Part shown: piece after piece, positions 54,116-62,625 of the stretch
Position numbering within the stretch: position 1 is the first letter of the stretch
Layout: each line of letters starts with the position of its first letter
NCBI RefSeq assembly: GCF_018531495.1
Contig: NZ_JAHDTI010000001.1
Location: 1,664,882-1,728,881, forward strand
Reading direction: 5' to 3'
DNA length: 64,000 nucleotides
Origin: Nonomuraea sediminis
GTDB taxonomy: Bacteria > Actinomycetota > Actinomycetes > Streptosporangiales > Streptosporangiaceae
Notes under the pieces: generated by a model
Told to the model about the DNA's origin: nothing
The model's database searches: none
Seen by the model: only the letters and a program-made list of their open reading frames with translations
Program-made: the position numbers and the translations under genes

Positions 54116-55482
54116 GCGAACTGCACTACCTGAGCGCGGCCGAGATGGCCCGCCTGGTCAGGACCCGGCAGGTCAGCGCCGTGGAGCTGCTCCAGGCGCA
54201 CCTCGACCGCATCGAGCGGGTCAACCCGAAGGTGAACGCCGTCGTGACGCTGGCGGCCGAGCAGGCCATGGACGCGGCCAAGGCCGCCGACGCCACCGAG
54301 CCGGCCGGTCCGCTGCACGGCGTGCCGATCGCGCACAAGGACCTCGTCGACACCGCGGGCATCCGCACCACGTACGGCTCGCCGCTGTACGCCGACAACG
54401 TCCCCACCGAGGACGAGCTCCTGGTCCAGCGGGTCAGGGCGGCGGGCGCGATCACGATCGGCAAGACGAACACGCCGGAGTTCGGCACCGGCTCGCACAC
54501 GGTGAACGAGGTGTTCGGCGCCACCCGCAACCCTTACGACCTGACCAGGTCGGCCGGCGGCAGCAGCGGGGGCGCGGCGGCGGCGCTGGCCTGCGGCCTG
54601 GTGCCGCTGGCCGACGGCTCCGACATGGGCGGCTCGCTGCGCAACCCGGCCTCGTTCTGCAACGTGGTGGGCCTGCGTCCGACGCCCGGCCGGGTGCCCG
54701 ATCCGTCGGACACGGCCGCCTGGTACACGCTGGCGGTGCCGGGGCCGATGGGCCGCACGGTCGAGGACGTGGAGCTGCTGCTGTCGGTCATGGCGGGGTT
54801 CGATCCGCGCTCGCCGTACGCGATCAAGGAGCCGTTCACCCCTGATCCCGAAATTTCGGTAGAAGGGCTGCGAGTGGCCTGGAGTCCCGATCTGGGCGGG
54901 CTGCCGGTGGACCCGGAGACGGCGGCGGTGACGGCGACCGCGCCGGGCGTGTTCGAGCGGCTGGGCGCGCGCGTCGAGCAGGTGGATCTCGACCTGTCGG
55001 ACACCGAGGACGCCTTCCGCGTCTACCGGGCCTGGTACTACGCGCTGTCGTTCGCGGGCGTGGAGGGGCTCGGGCCGAACACGCGGTGGAACGTGGAGCG
55101 CGGCCTGGAGGTCACGGGTGCCGACCTGGCCCGTGCCGAGCGGCTGCGCAGCGGGCTCTACCAGCGGATGGCCGCCTTCTTCGACAGCTACGACGTGCTG
55201 ATCGCGCCGGTCAGCCAGGTGCCGCCGTTCCCGGTCGAGCACCCGTACGTGGGCGAGATCAACGGGATCCCGATGCCCGACTACCTGGCCTGGATGCGTT
55301 CGGCGTACTGGATCAGCGTCCTGCACTCCCCCGCCGCCTCGGTCCCGGCCGGTTTCACCCCGTCAGGTCTCCCGGTCGGCGTCCAGATCGTCGGCCGACC
55401 CTTCGACGACGCCAAGGTTCTCCGCGTGGCCAGAGCGTTCGAGCAAGCCACCGGGTTCGGCAAGAAGCATCCAGAGCTATAA
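54112..55482 (+). CDS. amidase (amidase signature family)
   Basis: 456 residues from GTG 54112. The Ser-cisSer-Lys triad can be placed: Lys76 in VPIAHKDLVDTAG, cis-Ser151 in SAGGSSGGAAAAL, nucleophile Ser175 in GSDMGGSLRNPASFC; the 24-residue gap between the serines is the family standard. Hydrolyses an amide; the substrate is not predictable. The gene is coupled to the TetR gene by a GTGA overlap. Close in family to GatA but without a gatB/gatC context. Confidence 0.9.
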   Translation: MSELHYLSAAEMARLVRTRQVSAVELLQAHLDRIERVNPKVNAVVTLAAEQAMDAAKAADATEPAGPLHGVPIAHKDLVDTAGIRTTYGSPLYADNVPTEDELLVQRVRAAGAITIGKTNTPEFGTGSHTVNEVFGATRNPYDLTRSAGGSSGGAAAALACGLVPLADGSDMGGSLRNPASFCNVVGLRPTPGRVPDPSDTAAWYTLAVPGPMGRTVEDVELLLSVMAGFDPRSPYAIKEPFTPDPEISVEGLRVAWSPDLGGLPVDPETAAVTATAPGVFERLGARVEQVDLDLSDTEDAFRVYRAWYYALSFAGVEGLGPNTRWNVERGLEVTGADLARAERLRSGLYQRMAAFFDSYDVLIAPVSQVPPFPVEHPYVGEINGIPMPDYLAWMRSAYWISVLHSPAASVPAGFTPSGLPVGVQIVGRPFDDAKVLRVARAFEQATGFGKKHPEL

Positions 55483-55511
55483 AACCAAGATCAAAACCAA
55501 AAAACGTTGGG

Positions 55512-56027
55512 TCACAAAGGAGGCTGCCCGCCGTACGGCTGCCGCAGGGGTGACTCTCGGTAGCCGTGCATGCCCTCGAGCAGCCCGAACATGGCCACCC
55601 CTATCAGCGGCCAGGCCACCATGACGCCGGAGGCCGTCAGCGACAGCGTCCCGGCGACGACCTTGGTACCGGGTGCGGCGGCGGCCACGGTGACGGCGCC
55701 GAGCGTGAACGTCGAGCCGATCCACCGCACCAGGAAGGCGCCCAGCACCCCGCCCGCGCACAGGGCCAGCAGCATCGCCACCGGCGTGCGCCGCCCGATC
55801 AGCCAGCCCAGGGCACCGCAGGCCAGCCCGAGACCTGCGGTGATGACCGCGAACCAGCCGTCGGCGGCGATGAGCGCCTGCGTGGACGGGTCGGCCAGTA
55901 CGGTCCCCTCGCCGGTCACCTGGTACGGCGCGCGGGGTGACACCCAGGACCAGAGCAGCCCGGCCGGAACGGCCAAGGCGGCGAGAACGAGGACAGTAAC
56001 GGCGAAAGCGCGTACTTCCCTCGCCAC
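55512..56027 (-). CDS. four-helix membrane protein, DUF2567-like
   Basis: 171 residues from GTG 56027 with GGGGGAG five bases upstream; open frame continues far upstream antisense to murA and the PBP but is not coding there. Helix 1 (AFAVTVLVLAALAVPAGLLW) is followed by an exported loop, SWVSPRAPYQVTGEGTVLADPSTQALIAADGWF, then three more helices with GWLIGRRTP between. The loop and layout resemble DUF2567 of mycobacteria; the assignment is tentative. C-terminus YRESPLRQPYGGQPPL is polar. Divergent from murA. Confidence 0.65.
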   Translation of the reverse strand: MAREVRAFAVTVLVLAALAVPAGLLWSWVSPRAPYQVTGEGTVLADPSTQALIAADGWFAVITAGLGLACGALGWLIGRRTPVAMLLALCAGGVLGAFLVRWIGSTFTLGAVTVAAAAPGTKVVAGTLSLTASGVMVAWPLIGVAMFGLLEGMHGYRESPLRQPYGGQPPL

Positions 56028-56090
56028 GCGACTCCCCCTCACATGTGTGTCCGAATCAGCTCGATGGTATCGCCCGGTTAGGCTCGCTTC

Positions 56091-57401
56091 GTGATTCAAG
56101 AAGAGGTCTGGCTGATCGAACCCTCGGGACCGCTGCGGGGGGACGTCGAAGTACGCGGTTCCAAGAACGCCGTTTCCAAGCACATGGTCGCCGCCATGCT
56201 GGGCAGCGGGGAGAGCACCATCGCCAACGCCCCCGAGGTGGGCGAGGTGGGTATCACGGCGGCGATGCTGGAAGCGCTCGGCATCCACGTGCAGATCAAC
56301 GGCAGTGAGATCCGGATCGAGCCGGGACCAGAGATCCGCCCCCGCGTGCCGGACGCGTTCACCGGGCTGAACCGCATCCCCATCCTCATGCTCGGCCCGC
56401 TGCTGCACCTGGCGGGCGAGGCGTTCGTGCCGCTGGTGGGCGGCGACCCGATCGGACGGCGGCCCATCGACTTCCACGTCGAGGCGCTGCGCGCGATGGG
56501 CGCCGAGGTCGAGGTGGGCGAGGGCGGCGTGTACGCCAAGGCCAAGCGGCTCAACGGCGCCCGGATCGAGCTGCCGTACCCGAGCGTCGGGGCGACCGAG
56601 ACGATCCTGATGTCCGCGGTGCTGGCCGAGGGCAAGACCGTGATCAAGAACGCGGCCATGGAGCCCGAGGTGGTCGAGCTGGCGCTGTTCCTGCAGCGGA
56701 TGGGCGGCAGGATCGAGCTGTCCCCCGACCGCAGGATCGTCATCGAGGGTGTCGGCCACCTGCGCGGCGCCTCCACGTGGCTGGCGGGCGACCGCATCGA
56801 GGCGTTCTCCTACCTGGCGGCCGGGCTGGTCACCGGCGGCGAGGTGCGGGTGCACGGCTGCGCGCAGGACCGCCTGGTCACGGCGATCACCACGCTGGCC
56901 AGGATGGGCGCCCAGTTCGACATCAACGACGAGTACGTGTGCGCGACCGCGCCGCCGGCGGGCCTGCGTTCCGCGGCGGTGCAGACCGACACGCATCCGG
57001 GGTTCATGACCGACTGGCAGACGCCGCTGATGGTGCTGTTCACGCAGAGCCAGGGCATGTCGGTGCTGCACGAGACCGTCTTCGAGAACCGCCTGGTCTA
57101 CGTGCCCGCGCTGCAGAAGATGGGCTGCGAGATCGAGGTGTTCGACCAGTGCCTGGGCGGGCCCGCCTGCCGCTACCACGACACCAACGCCAAGCACTCG
57201 GCCGTGGTGCGCGGCGTGTCGAAGCTGCGGGGCGCCGACGTGACGCTGCCCGACATCCGCGCCGGGTTCTCCGGCGTGCTGGCCGCGGCGGTGGCCGACG
57301 GGGTGTCGACGTTGCGCGGGGTGCACCACATCGAGCGCGGCTACCACCGCCCGTACGAGCAGTTCGCCTCGCTCGGTCTGAACATCCGCAGGCAACGGTA
57401 A
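56091..57401 (+). CDS. murA: UDP-N-acetylglucosamine 1-carboxyvinyltransferase (MurA), fosfomycin-insensitive type
   Basis: 436 residues. First committed step of peptidoglycan synthesis, adding enolpyruvate from PEP to UDP-GlcNAc in the cytoplasm. The Lys-Asn pair is in VRGSKNAVSKH (Lys25, Asn26) and the general-base region is THPGFMTDWQTPL. The residue equal to E. coli Cys115, the fosfomycin target, is Asp119 in VGGDPIGRRPIDFH, as in mycobacteria, so intrinsic resistance is expected. GTG 56091 lies six bases after a TAGGCT box, suggesting a leaderless transcript. A penicillin-binding protein follows after 51 bases, making a peptidoglycan pair. A second MurA elsewhere cannot be excluded. Confidence 0.9.
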   Translation: MIQEEVWLIEPSGPLRGDVEVRGSKNAVSKHMVAAMLGSGESTIANAPEVGEVGITAAMLEALGIHVQINGSEIRIEPGPEIRPRVPDAFTGLNRIPILMLGPLLHLAGEAFVPLVGGDPIGRRPIDFHVEALRAMGAEVEVGEGGVYAKAKRLNGARIELPYPSVGATETILMSAVLAEGKTVIKNAAMEPEVVELALFLQRMGGRIELSPDRRIVIEGVGHLRGASTWLAGDRIEAFSYLAAGLVTGGEVRVHGCAQDRLVTAITTLARMGAQFDINDEYVCATAPPAGLRSAAVQTDTHPGFMTDWQTPLMVLFTQSQGMSVLHETVFENRLVYVPALQKMGCEIEVFDQCLGGPACRYHDTNAKHSAVVRGVSKLRGADVTLPDIRAGFSGVLAAAVADGVSTLRGVHHIERGYHRPYEQFASLGLNIRRQR

Positions 57402-57452
57402 AGAGTCGGAACCCGGCGTTTGCCCATGATCAGCCGGTCGCAGATCATCTGA

Positions 57453-59681
57453 GTGACTGTGCGCAAATCCATCGCCGGGCTGGGTGTGGCCGGCGCGGTG
57501 AGCGGTGTGCTGGCGGCTGCCCTGGTCGTGCCGGCCGTGGGCGGGGCGGGGATCGCCACGAGGGACGTCGCCAACTCCTTCGTGGACCTGCCCCCGCCCC
57601 CGCGCGAGGAGCCGCTCTCCCAGGTGACGCGGCTGCTGGACAGGCACGGCAAGCAGTTCGCCCAGTTCTACACCGCCAACAGGACCGAGGTGCCGCTCTC
57701 GCGGGTGGCGCCGGTGATGCGCCAGGCGATCGTGGCCATCGAGGACGCCCGCTTCTACGAGCACGGCGGCATGGACGTCAGAGGGACCATCCGGGCGCTG
57801 CTGACCAACACCCAGGCGGGCGGCATCCGGCAGGGCGGCTCCTCGCTCACCCAGCAGCTGGTCAAGAACATCCTGGTGGAGAACGCGCGCACCGACGCCG
57901 AGCGGGTCCAGGCGCGGGCGCAGAGCATCGGCCGCAAGATCACCGAGCTGCGGTACGCGCTGGCCATGGAGGCCAAGTACACCAAGGACGAGATCCTCGA
58001 GCGCTACCTGAACATCGCCTACTTCGGCGCCGGCGCGCACGGCGTCGAGGCGGCGGCCCGGCGCTTCTTCTCCACCTCGGCGGCCGACCTGACGCTGGCG
58101 CAGGCCGCCACGCTGGCCGGCGCCGTACGCGCGCCGAATCTCACCGACCCCTCGATCGGCAGGAAGCAGCAGGCGCGCCTGAAGCAGCGGCGCGACACCG
58201 TGCTCGACCGGATGGCCGGGCTGAACATGATCACCCAGGCGCAGGCGGACGCGGCCAAGCGCACCAAGCTGGACATCACCCTGCACCCCGAGCCCGGCGG
58301 GTGCGAGGAGAGCGACTACCCGTACTACTGCGTGTACGTGCGGCAGGAACTGCTGTCCAACCCGGTCTTCGGCGCCACCGTGGCCGAACGCCGGCGCCGC
58401 CTGGCCACCGGCGGCCTGGTCATCCGCACCAGCCTGGACCCGCGCGACCAGCACGCGTCCCAGCATGCGCTGCGCGAACACGTCAGCCCGCGCGACACCG
58501 AGGCGGGCTCGGAGGCCATGGTCGAGCCCGGCACCGGGCGGATCAGGGCGATCGCCGTCAGCAAGAAGTACGGCAGCAACCCCGGCAGGCGCAAGAACGG
58601 CTCGCGCACCACGATCAACCTGGCCGCCGACGAGGCACACGGCGGCGGCATGGGGCTCCAGGCGGGCTCGACGTTCAAGGTGTTCACCCTGGCCACCGCC
58701 CTGCAGCAGGGGTGGCGCTTCAACCAGGGCTTCGAGACGCCGGGCGAGCTGGTGCCCGCGCAGGGCTACCGCGACTGCTCGGGCAAGCCCGTCAACGACC
58801 CGCGGGCGCGCGTGCTCAACGCCAGCGGGGAGGGCACCGGCGGCCCGCACAGCCTGGAGACCGGCACCTGGAAGTCGGTCAACATTTTCTACATGATGCT
58901 GGAGCGCAAGGTCGGCCTGTGCAACGTGGTCAACACCGCCAGGTCGCTCGGCGTCACCCGCGCCGACGGGGGACCGCTGCGCGAGGTGCCCACGTTCACG
59001 CTCGGCGTCAACGAGATGGACCCGGTCACGGTGGCGGGGGCCTTCGCGGCGTTCGGCGCCAGGGGCCGTTACTGCCACCCGCTGGCGATCGTGAAGATCA
59101 CCGACTCCGAAGGAGAGACGACCCGGGTGCCGCCCGCCTGCGACCAGGCCGTGGAGAAGGAGGTCGCGGACGCGGTCAACTACATCCTGTCGGGGGTGTT
59201 CACCAAGGGCACCATGCACGGGCAGAGCATCGGCCGCCCGGCGGCCGGCAAGACCGGCACGAACAACGGCTACACCTCGGCCTGGTTCGCCGGTTACACG
59301 CCGGACCTGGCGGCGGCGGTCAGCGTCGGCGACATCCGGGGCTCCTACCGCTACCCGCTGGAGAACGTGGAGATCGGCGGCGAGTACTACGGAGCGGTGT
59401 TCGGCGCCACGCTGCCCGGGCCGATCTGGATCTCGTCGATGGAGTCGGCGCTGAGCGACACGGCCCCGACGCGGTTCGCGCCGCCCGACATGGCCCGCTT
59501 CGGCGGCGGGTTCACGCCGGGTCTGAAGGAGGCGCTGGCCAAGGAGAAGAAGAAAAAGAAGGGCCGCGACCGGCGCGAGCTCTTCCCCGGCACCCACCGC
59601 CGTCACTTCAGCTGGAACGTCAAGCCCCGTCACGACGCCTGGCCACCTGATCGCGTACGGCCGCATCACCCCACCGACTGA
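57453..59681 (+). CDS. class A penicillin-binding protein (GT51 plus transpeptidase)
   Basis: 742 residues from GTG 57453. One N-terminal helix anchors it. The GT51 domain has VAIEDARFYEHGGMD with the catalytic Glu, QGGSSLTQQLVKN, and RKITELRYALAMEAKYTKDEILERYLN. The transpeptidase domain has SxxK in QAGSTFKVF, SxN in KSVNIFY and KTG in AAGKTGTNNG. It polymerises and cross-links lipid II at the outer face. After the KTG strand the protein ends in a basic tail (KEKKKKKGRDRR) without PASTA domains. The upstream murA suggests joint expression. Confidence 0.92.
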   Translation: MTVRKSIAGLGVAGAVSGVLAAALVVPAVGGAGIATRDVANSFVDLPPPPREEPLSQVTRLLDRHGKQFAQFYTANRTEVPLSRVAPVMRQAIVAIEDARFYEHGGMDVRGTIRALLTNTQAGGIRQGGSSLTQQLVKNILVENARTDAERVQARAQSIGRKITELRYALAMEAKYTKDEILERYLNIAYFGAGAHGVEAAARRFFSTSAADLTLAQAATLAGAVRAPNLTDPSIGRKQQARLKQRRDTVLDRMAGLNMITQAQADAAKRTKLDITLHPEPGGCEESDYPYYCVYVRQELLSNPVFGATVAERRRRLATGGLVIRTSLDPRDQHASQHALREHVSPRDTEAGSEAMVEPGTGRIRAIAVSKKYGSNPGRRKNGSRTTINLAADEAHGGGMGLQAGSTFKVFTLATALQQGWRFNQGFETPGELVPAQGYRDCSGKPVNDPRARVLNASGEGTGGPHSLETGTWKSVNIFYMMLERKVGLCNVVNTARSLGVTRADGGPLREVPTFTLGVNEMDPVTVAGAFAAFGARGRYCHPLAIVKITDSEGETTRVPPACDQAVEKEVADAVNYILSGVFTKGTMHGQSIGRPAAGKTGTNNGYTSAWFAGYTPDLAAAVSVGDIRGSYRYPLENVEIGGEYYGAVFGATLPGPIWISSMESALSDTAPTRFAPPDMARFGGGFTPGLKEALAKEKKKKKGRDRRELFPGTHRRHFSWNVKPRHDAWPPDRVRPHHPTD

Positions 59682-59782
59682 CCGGCGAGTCCGGGGTTAC
59701 GGCGCACCCGGAACGCGGTCGCGTGGAGAATCTTGACAGGGTTTCTGACGCAACATCGCAACCGGGGAGTTATGTTCCGGGA

Positions 59783-59811
59783 TTGAACCGTGGGTTCCAG
59801 GTGGATAACGT
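59783..59811 (+). promoter_or_regulatory. leaderless promoter of the LAL regulator
   Basis: TTGAAC (59783-59788), a 17-base spacer and TAACGT (59806-59811) are followed by six bases and the GTG at 59818. The transcript would therefore start at or near the initiation codon. No ribosome-binding site precedes the GTG, which agrees. Confidence 0.6.
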
Positions 59812-59817
59812 CCGGTC

Positions 59818-62625
59818 GTGGGAATGGTCGGTCGTGCGGAGCCGCTGCGGGCGCTCCTGGAAGCGATGCGCCACCCTCCGGCGGTGGCGCTGGTCGAAGG
59901 CGAGGCGGGCATCGGCAAGACGACGCTGGTGCACGCCGCGGCCGATAAGGCCCGCCGTACGCTGCTGGTCGGATACTGCCATCCGCTGCGCGAGCCCTTT
60001 CCCTACGGGCCGGTCTTCGAGGCCATGCGCGACCTGCGGGACGTGCTGCACGGCCCGGAGGGGCTCAGCCCGGTGACGGGAGCGCTCCACGGCCACCTGC
60101 CCGAGCTGACGCCGCTGCTGCCGCCGGCGCCCGCCCCGCTGCCCGACCCGGCCGCCGAGCGCCACCGCCTGTTCCGCGCGGTGCGCGACCTGCTGGCGGC
60201 CGCGGGGCCCGCGGTGCTGGTGATCGAGGACCTGCACTGGGCCGACGACGGCACGCAGGACCTGCTGCGCTTCCTGCGCAGGCGGCCGCCCGACGAGCTG
60301 GCGCTGGTGCTGACCTACCGCAGGCAGGAGCTGTCGGCCGCGGGGCTGGCGCTGGGCGCCGCCTACCGCGGCTCGCCCGAGACCTCCAGCGTGCTGATCC
60401 CGCTCGAGCCGCTGGCCGGGCCCGACGTGGGCGCACTGGCCGCGGCCCTGCTCGGCCGCCCCGACCTGCCGCCCACCTTCGCGGCCCGGTTACACGAGCG
60501 CACCGGCGGGATCCCCTTCCTGGTGGAGGAGGTGGTCCGTTCCCTGGGCGACGACCGGCGGCCCGAGGCGCTGGAGCGGGCAGGGGTGCCGCTGCTGCTG
60601 CGCGAGTCGATGTCCGAGCAGCTGGCCAGGCTCTCCCCCGCCGCGCTCGCGACCGTCCGCGCCGCCGCCGTGCTGCGGCTGCCGGTGGGCGAGCAGTTGC
60701 TGGCCGCGGTGGCGGGCGACGCCGGCGGGCTGAGCGAGGCGCTGCGGCTCGGTGTGCTGCACGAGTATCCCGACAGCAGGTACGGCCTGCGCCACGCGCT
60801 GGCGCAGGAGGCCGTCTATGACACGATCCCCGGCCCCGACCGCAGGCGCGGCCACGAGCGGGCCGTGGCCGCCCTGGCCGCGCAGGACCCGCCGCCGCTC
60901 GTCCAGCTCACCTTCCACGCCCGCAGGTCGGGCGACAGGCAGGCGTGGCTGCGCTACGGCGGGGCGGCGGCCCGCCAGGCCGCGGCGCTGGGCGACACGC
61001 CGCTGGCGGTCGAGGTGCTCGAGGGCATGATCTCCGATCCCGACCTGCCGGGCTCGGGGCGGGTGGCGCTGGTGCTGACGCTGGCCAGGCTGGCCATGGC
61101 GAGCCTGGCCTACCCGCGGGTGATCCGGCTGCTGCGGCACCTGGTCTCCGACGAGCGGCTGGCCACGGACCTGCGCGGGGAGGCGCGGCTGTCGCTGGGG
61201 CTGATCCTGTTCGGGCAGGGCGGCGACGTGGCCGCGGGGCGTCCCGCGATCCTGGCCGCGGTGGAGGAGCTGGGCGACCGTCCCGCGCTCGCGGCGCGCG
61301 GGCTGGCCGCGCTGGCCATGCCGGGCTGGGGTCCCGAGCCGCTGGCCGTACACGAGCAGTGGATGGAGCGGGCCGAGGAGCTGGTCGCGAAGGCCGACGA
61401 CGCCGAGATCTCGGCGGCCGTGCTGGGCAACAGGGCGACGCTGGCCATGTCGGTCGGCTCGCCGGAGACGGCGGAGCTGGCGGCCGGGCTGCCTGCCACC
61501 GACCCGTCCACGGCCGTGCGCAGGCAGGTCGCCAGGGCCTATTGCAACCTGTACGACCTGGCGGTGACGCTGGGCCAGTACGAGCTCGCCGAGGACTACG
61601 GCAGGCGCGGGCGGGAGCTGGCCGAGGAGACGGGCGCGCTGTTCCCCGCCTACCTGGCGCGCGGGGTGGCGCTGCGGATGGACTGGATGGCCGGCCGGTG
61701 GGAGGGCCTGGCCGCACGGGCGGCCGCCGCGACCGAGGACGTCGAGGAGAGCCCGGTCGGGTCGCTCGAGGCGCACTACGTGCTGGGCAGGCTCGCGCTG
61801 GCGGCCGGCGAGTGGGCCGAGGCCGAATCCCACCTGCGGGCCGCGGGCAGCCCCGAGACGGGCTACCTGCCTCTCGTGCTCGCGGCCTGGGGCGGGCTGG
61901 TCGAGATCCACCTGGCCAGGGGCGAGGTGGCGCCGGCCGTACGGGAGAGCGAGCTGGCGGCAGGGCGGCTGGCCGCCAAGGGCGTGTGGGTGTGGGGTGA
62001 CCAGCTGGTGCCGGCCGCCGTGACCGCGCTGCTGCGGGCGGGACGCGCCCGCGAGGCGGGTGAGCTGGTCGAGCATTTCGAGGACGGGCTGCGCGGCAGG
62101 ACCGCGCCGGCCGCGCAGGCCGCGCTCGATCTGGCCCGGGGGGCTGTGGAGCTGTCGGCCGGCAGGGCGCAGGCGGCGGCCGAGCGCTTCGCCGAGGCGC
62201 GTGCCGCCTTCACCGCCATGCCCCAGCCCTACGCCGCCGCCCGCGCCGGCGAGGCCGCCGCGGACGCTCTGCTCGCCCAGGACGACCGTGCGGCTGCCGC
62301 CGCCGCGCTGGCCGAGGCGGCCGAGCGCTTCGCCGCCCTGGGGGCCACCAGGGACGCGGCCCGCTGCAGGCACGCACTGCGCGAGTACGGCGTGGCCACC
62401 CCGGTCAACCGGCGCCGCGGCGAGGGCCTGCTGTCGGCCCGCGAGCGGGAGGTCGCCAGGCTCGTCGCGCTCGGCAGGACGAACAGGGAGATCGCCGAGG
62501 TGCTGTTCCTGTCGCGCCGTACGGTCGAGACCCATGTCGCCACCCTGCTGCGCAAGCTCGGCGTCCGCTCGCGGACCGAGATCGTGGTCCCGCCCGAGCG
62601 GCCGGGCGGGACCACGGGTGCCTAG
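59818..62625 (+). CDS. LAL-type LuxR-family ATPase regulator
   Basis: 935 residues. STAND/AAA-type ATPase at the N-terminus: Walker [17 protein letters not shown] at about 23-38, Walker [15 protein letters not shown] long helical, TPR-like middle (about 370-850) follows, then a C-terminal LuxR HTH ([45 protein letters not shown]). Members are large transcription activators, often of catabolic or antibiotic genes. Codon 225 is TTA (60490-60492), which in streptomycetes makes translation depend on the bldA leucine tRNA. The stop overlaps that of the convergent protease in CTAG. Confidence 0.9.
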   Translation: MGMVGRAEPLRALLEAMRHPPAVALVEGEAGIGKTTLVHAAADKARRTLLVGYCHPLREPFPYGPVFEAMRDLRDVLHGPEGLSPVTGALHGHLPELTPLLPPAPAPLPDPAAERHRLFRAVRDLLAAAGPAVLVIEDLHWADDGTQDLLRFLRRRPPDELALVLTYRRQELSAAGLALGAAYRGSPETSSVLIPLEPLAGPDVGALAAALLGRPDLPPTFAARLHERTGGIPFLVEEVVRSLGDDRRPEALERAGVPLLLRESMSEQLARLSPAALATVRAAAVLRLPVGEQLLAAVAGDAGGLSEALRLGVLHEYPDSRYGLRHALAQEAVYDTIPGPDRRRGHERAVAALAAQDPPPLVQLTFHARRSGDRQAWLRYGGAAARQAAALGDTPLAVEVLEGMISDPDLPGSGRVALVLTLARLAMASLAYPRVIRLLRHLVSDERLATDLRGEARLSLGLILFGQGGDVAAGRPAILAAVEELGDRPALAARGLAALAMPGWGPEPLAVHEQWMERAEELVAKADDAEISAAVLGNRATLAMSVGSPETAELAAGLPATDPSTAVRRQVARAYCNLYDLAVTLGQYELAEDYGRRGRELAEETGALFPAYLARGVALRMDWMAGRWEGLAARAAAATEDVEESPVGSLEAHYVLGRLALAAGEWAEAESHLRAAGSPETGYLPLVLAAWGGLVEIHLARGEVAPAVRESELAAGRLAAKGVWVWGDQLVPAAVTALLRAGRAREAGELVEHFEDGLRGRTAPAAQAALDLARGAVELSAGRAQAAAERFAEARAAFTAMPQPYAAARAGEAAADALLAQDDRAAAAAALAEAAERFAALGATRDAARCRHALREYGVATPVNRRRGEGLLSAREREVARLVALGRTNREIAEVLFLSRRTVETHVATLLRKLGVRSRTEIVVPPERPGGTTGA

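Noticed and set aside
55512..59669. A 1385-codon open frame on the minus strand across murA and the PBP
   Set aside because: It is antisense to two certain genes and is Arg/His/Gln-rich as expected from reversed GC-rich codons. Only its last 171 codons, beyond murA, have real coding character.
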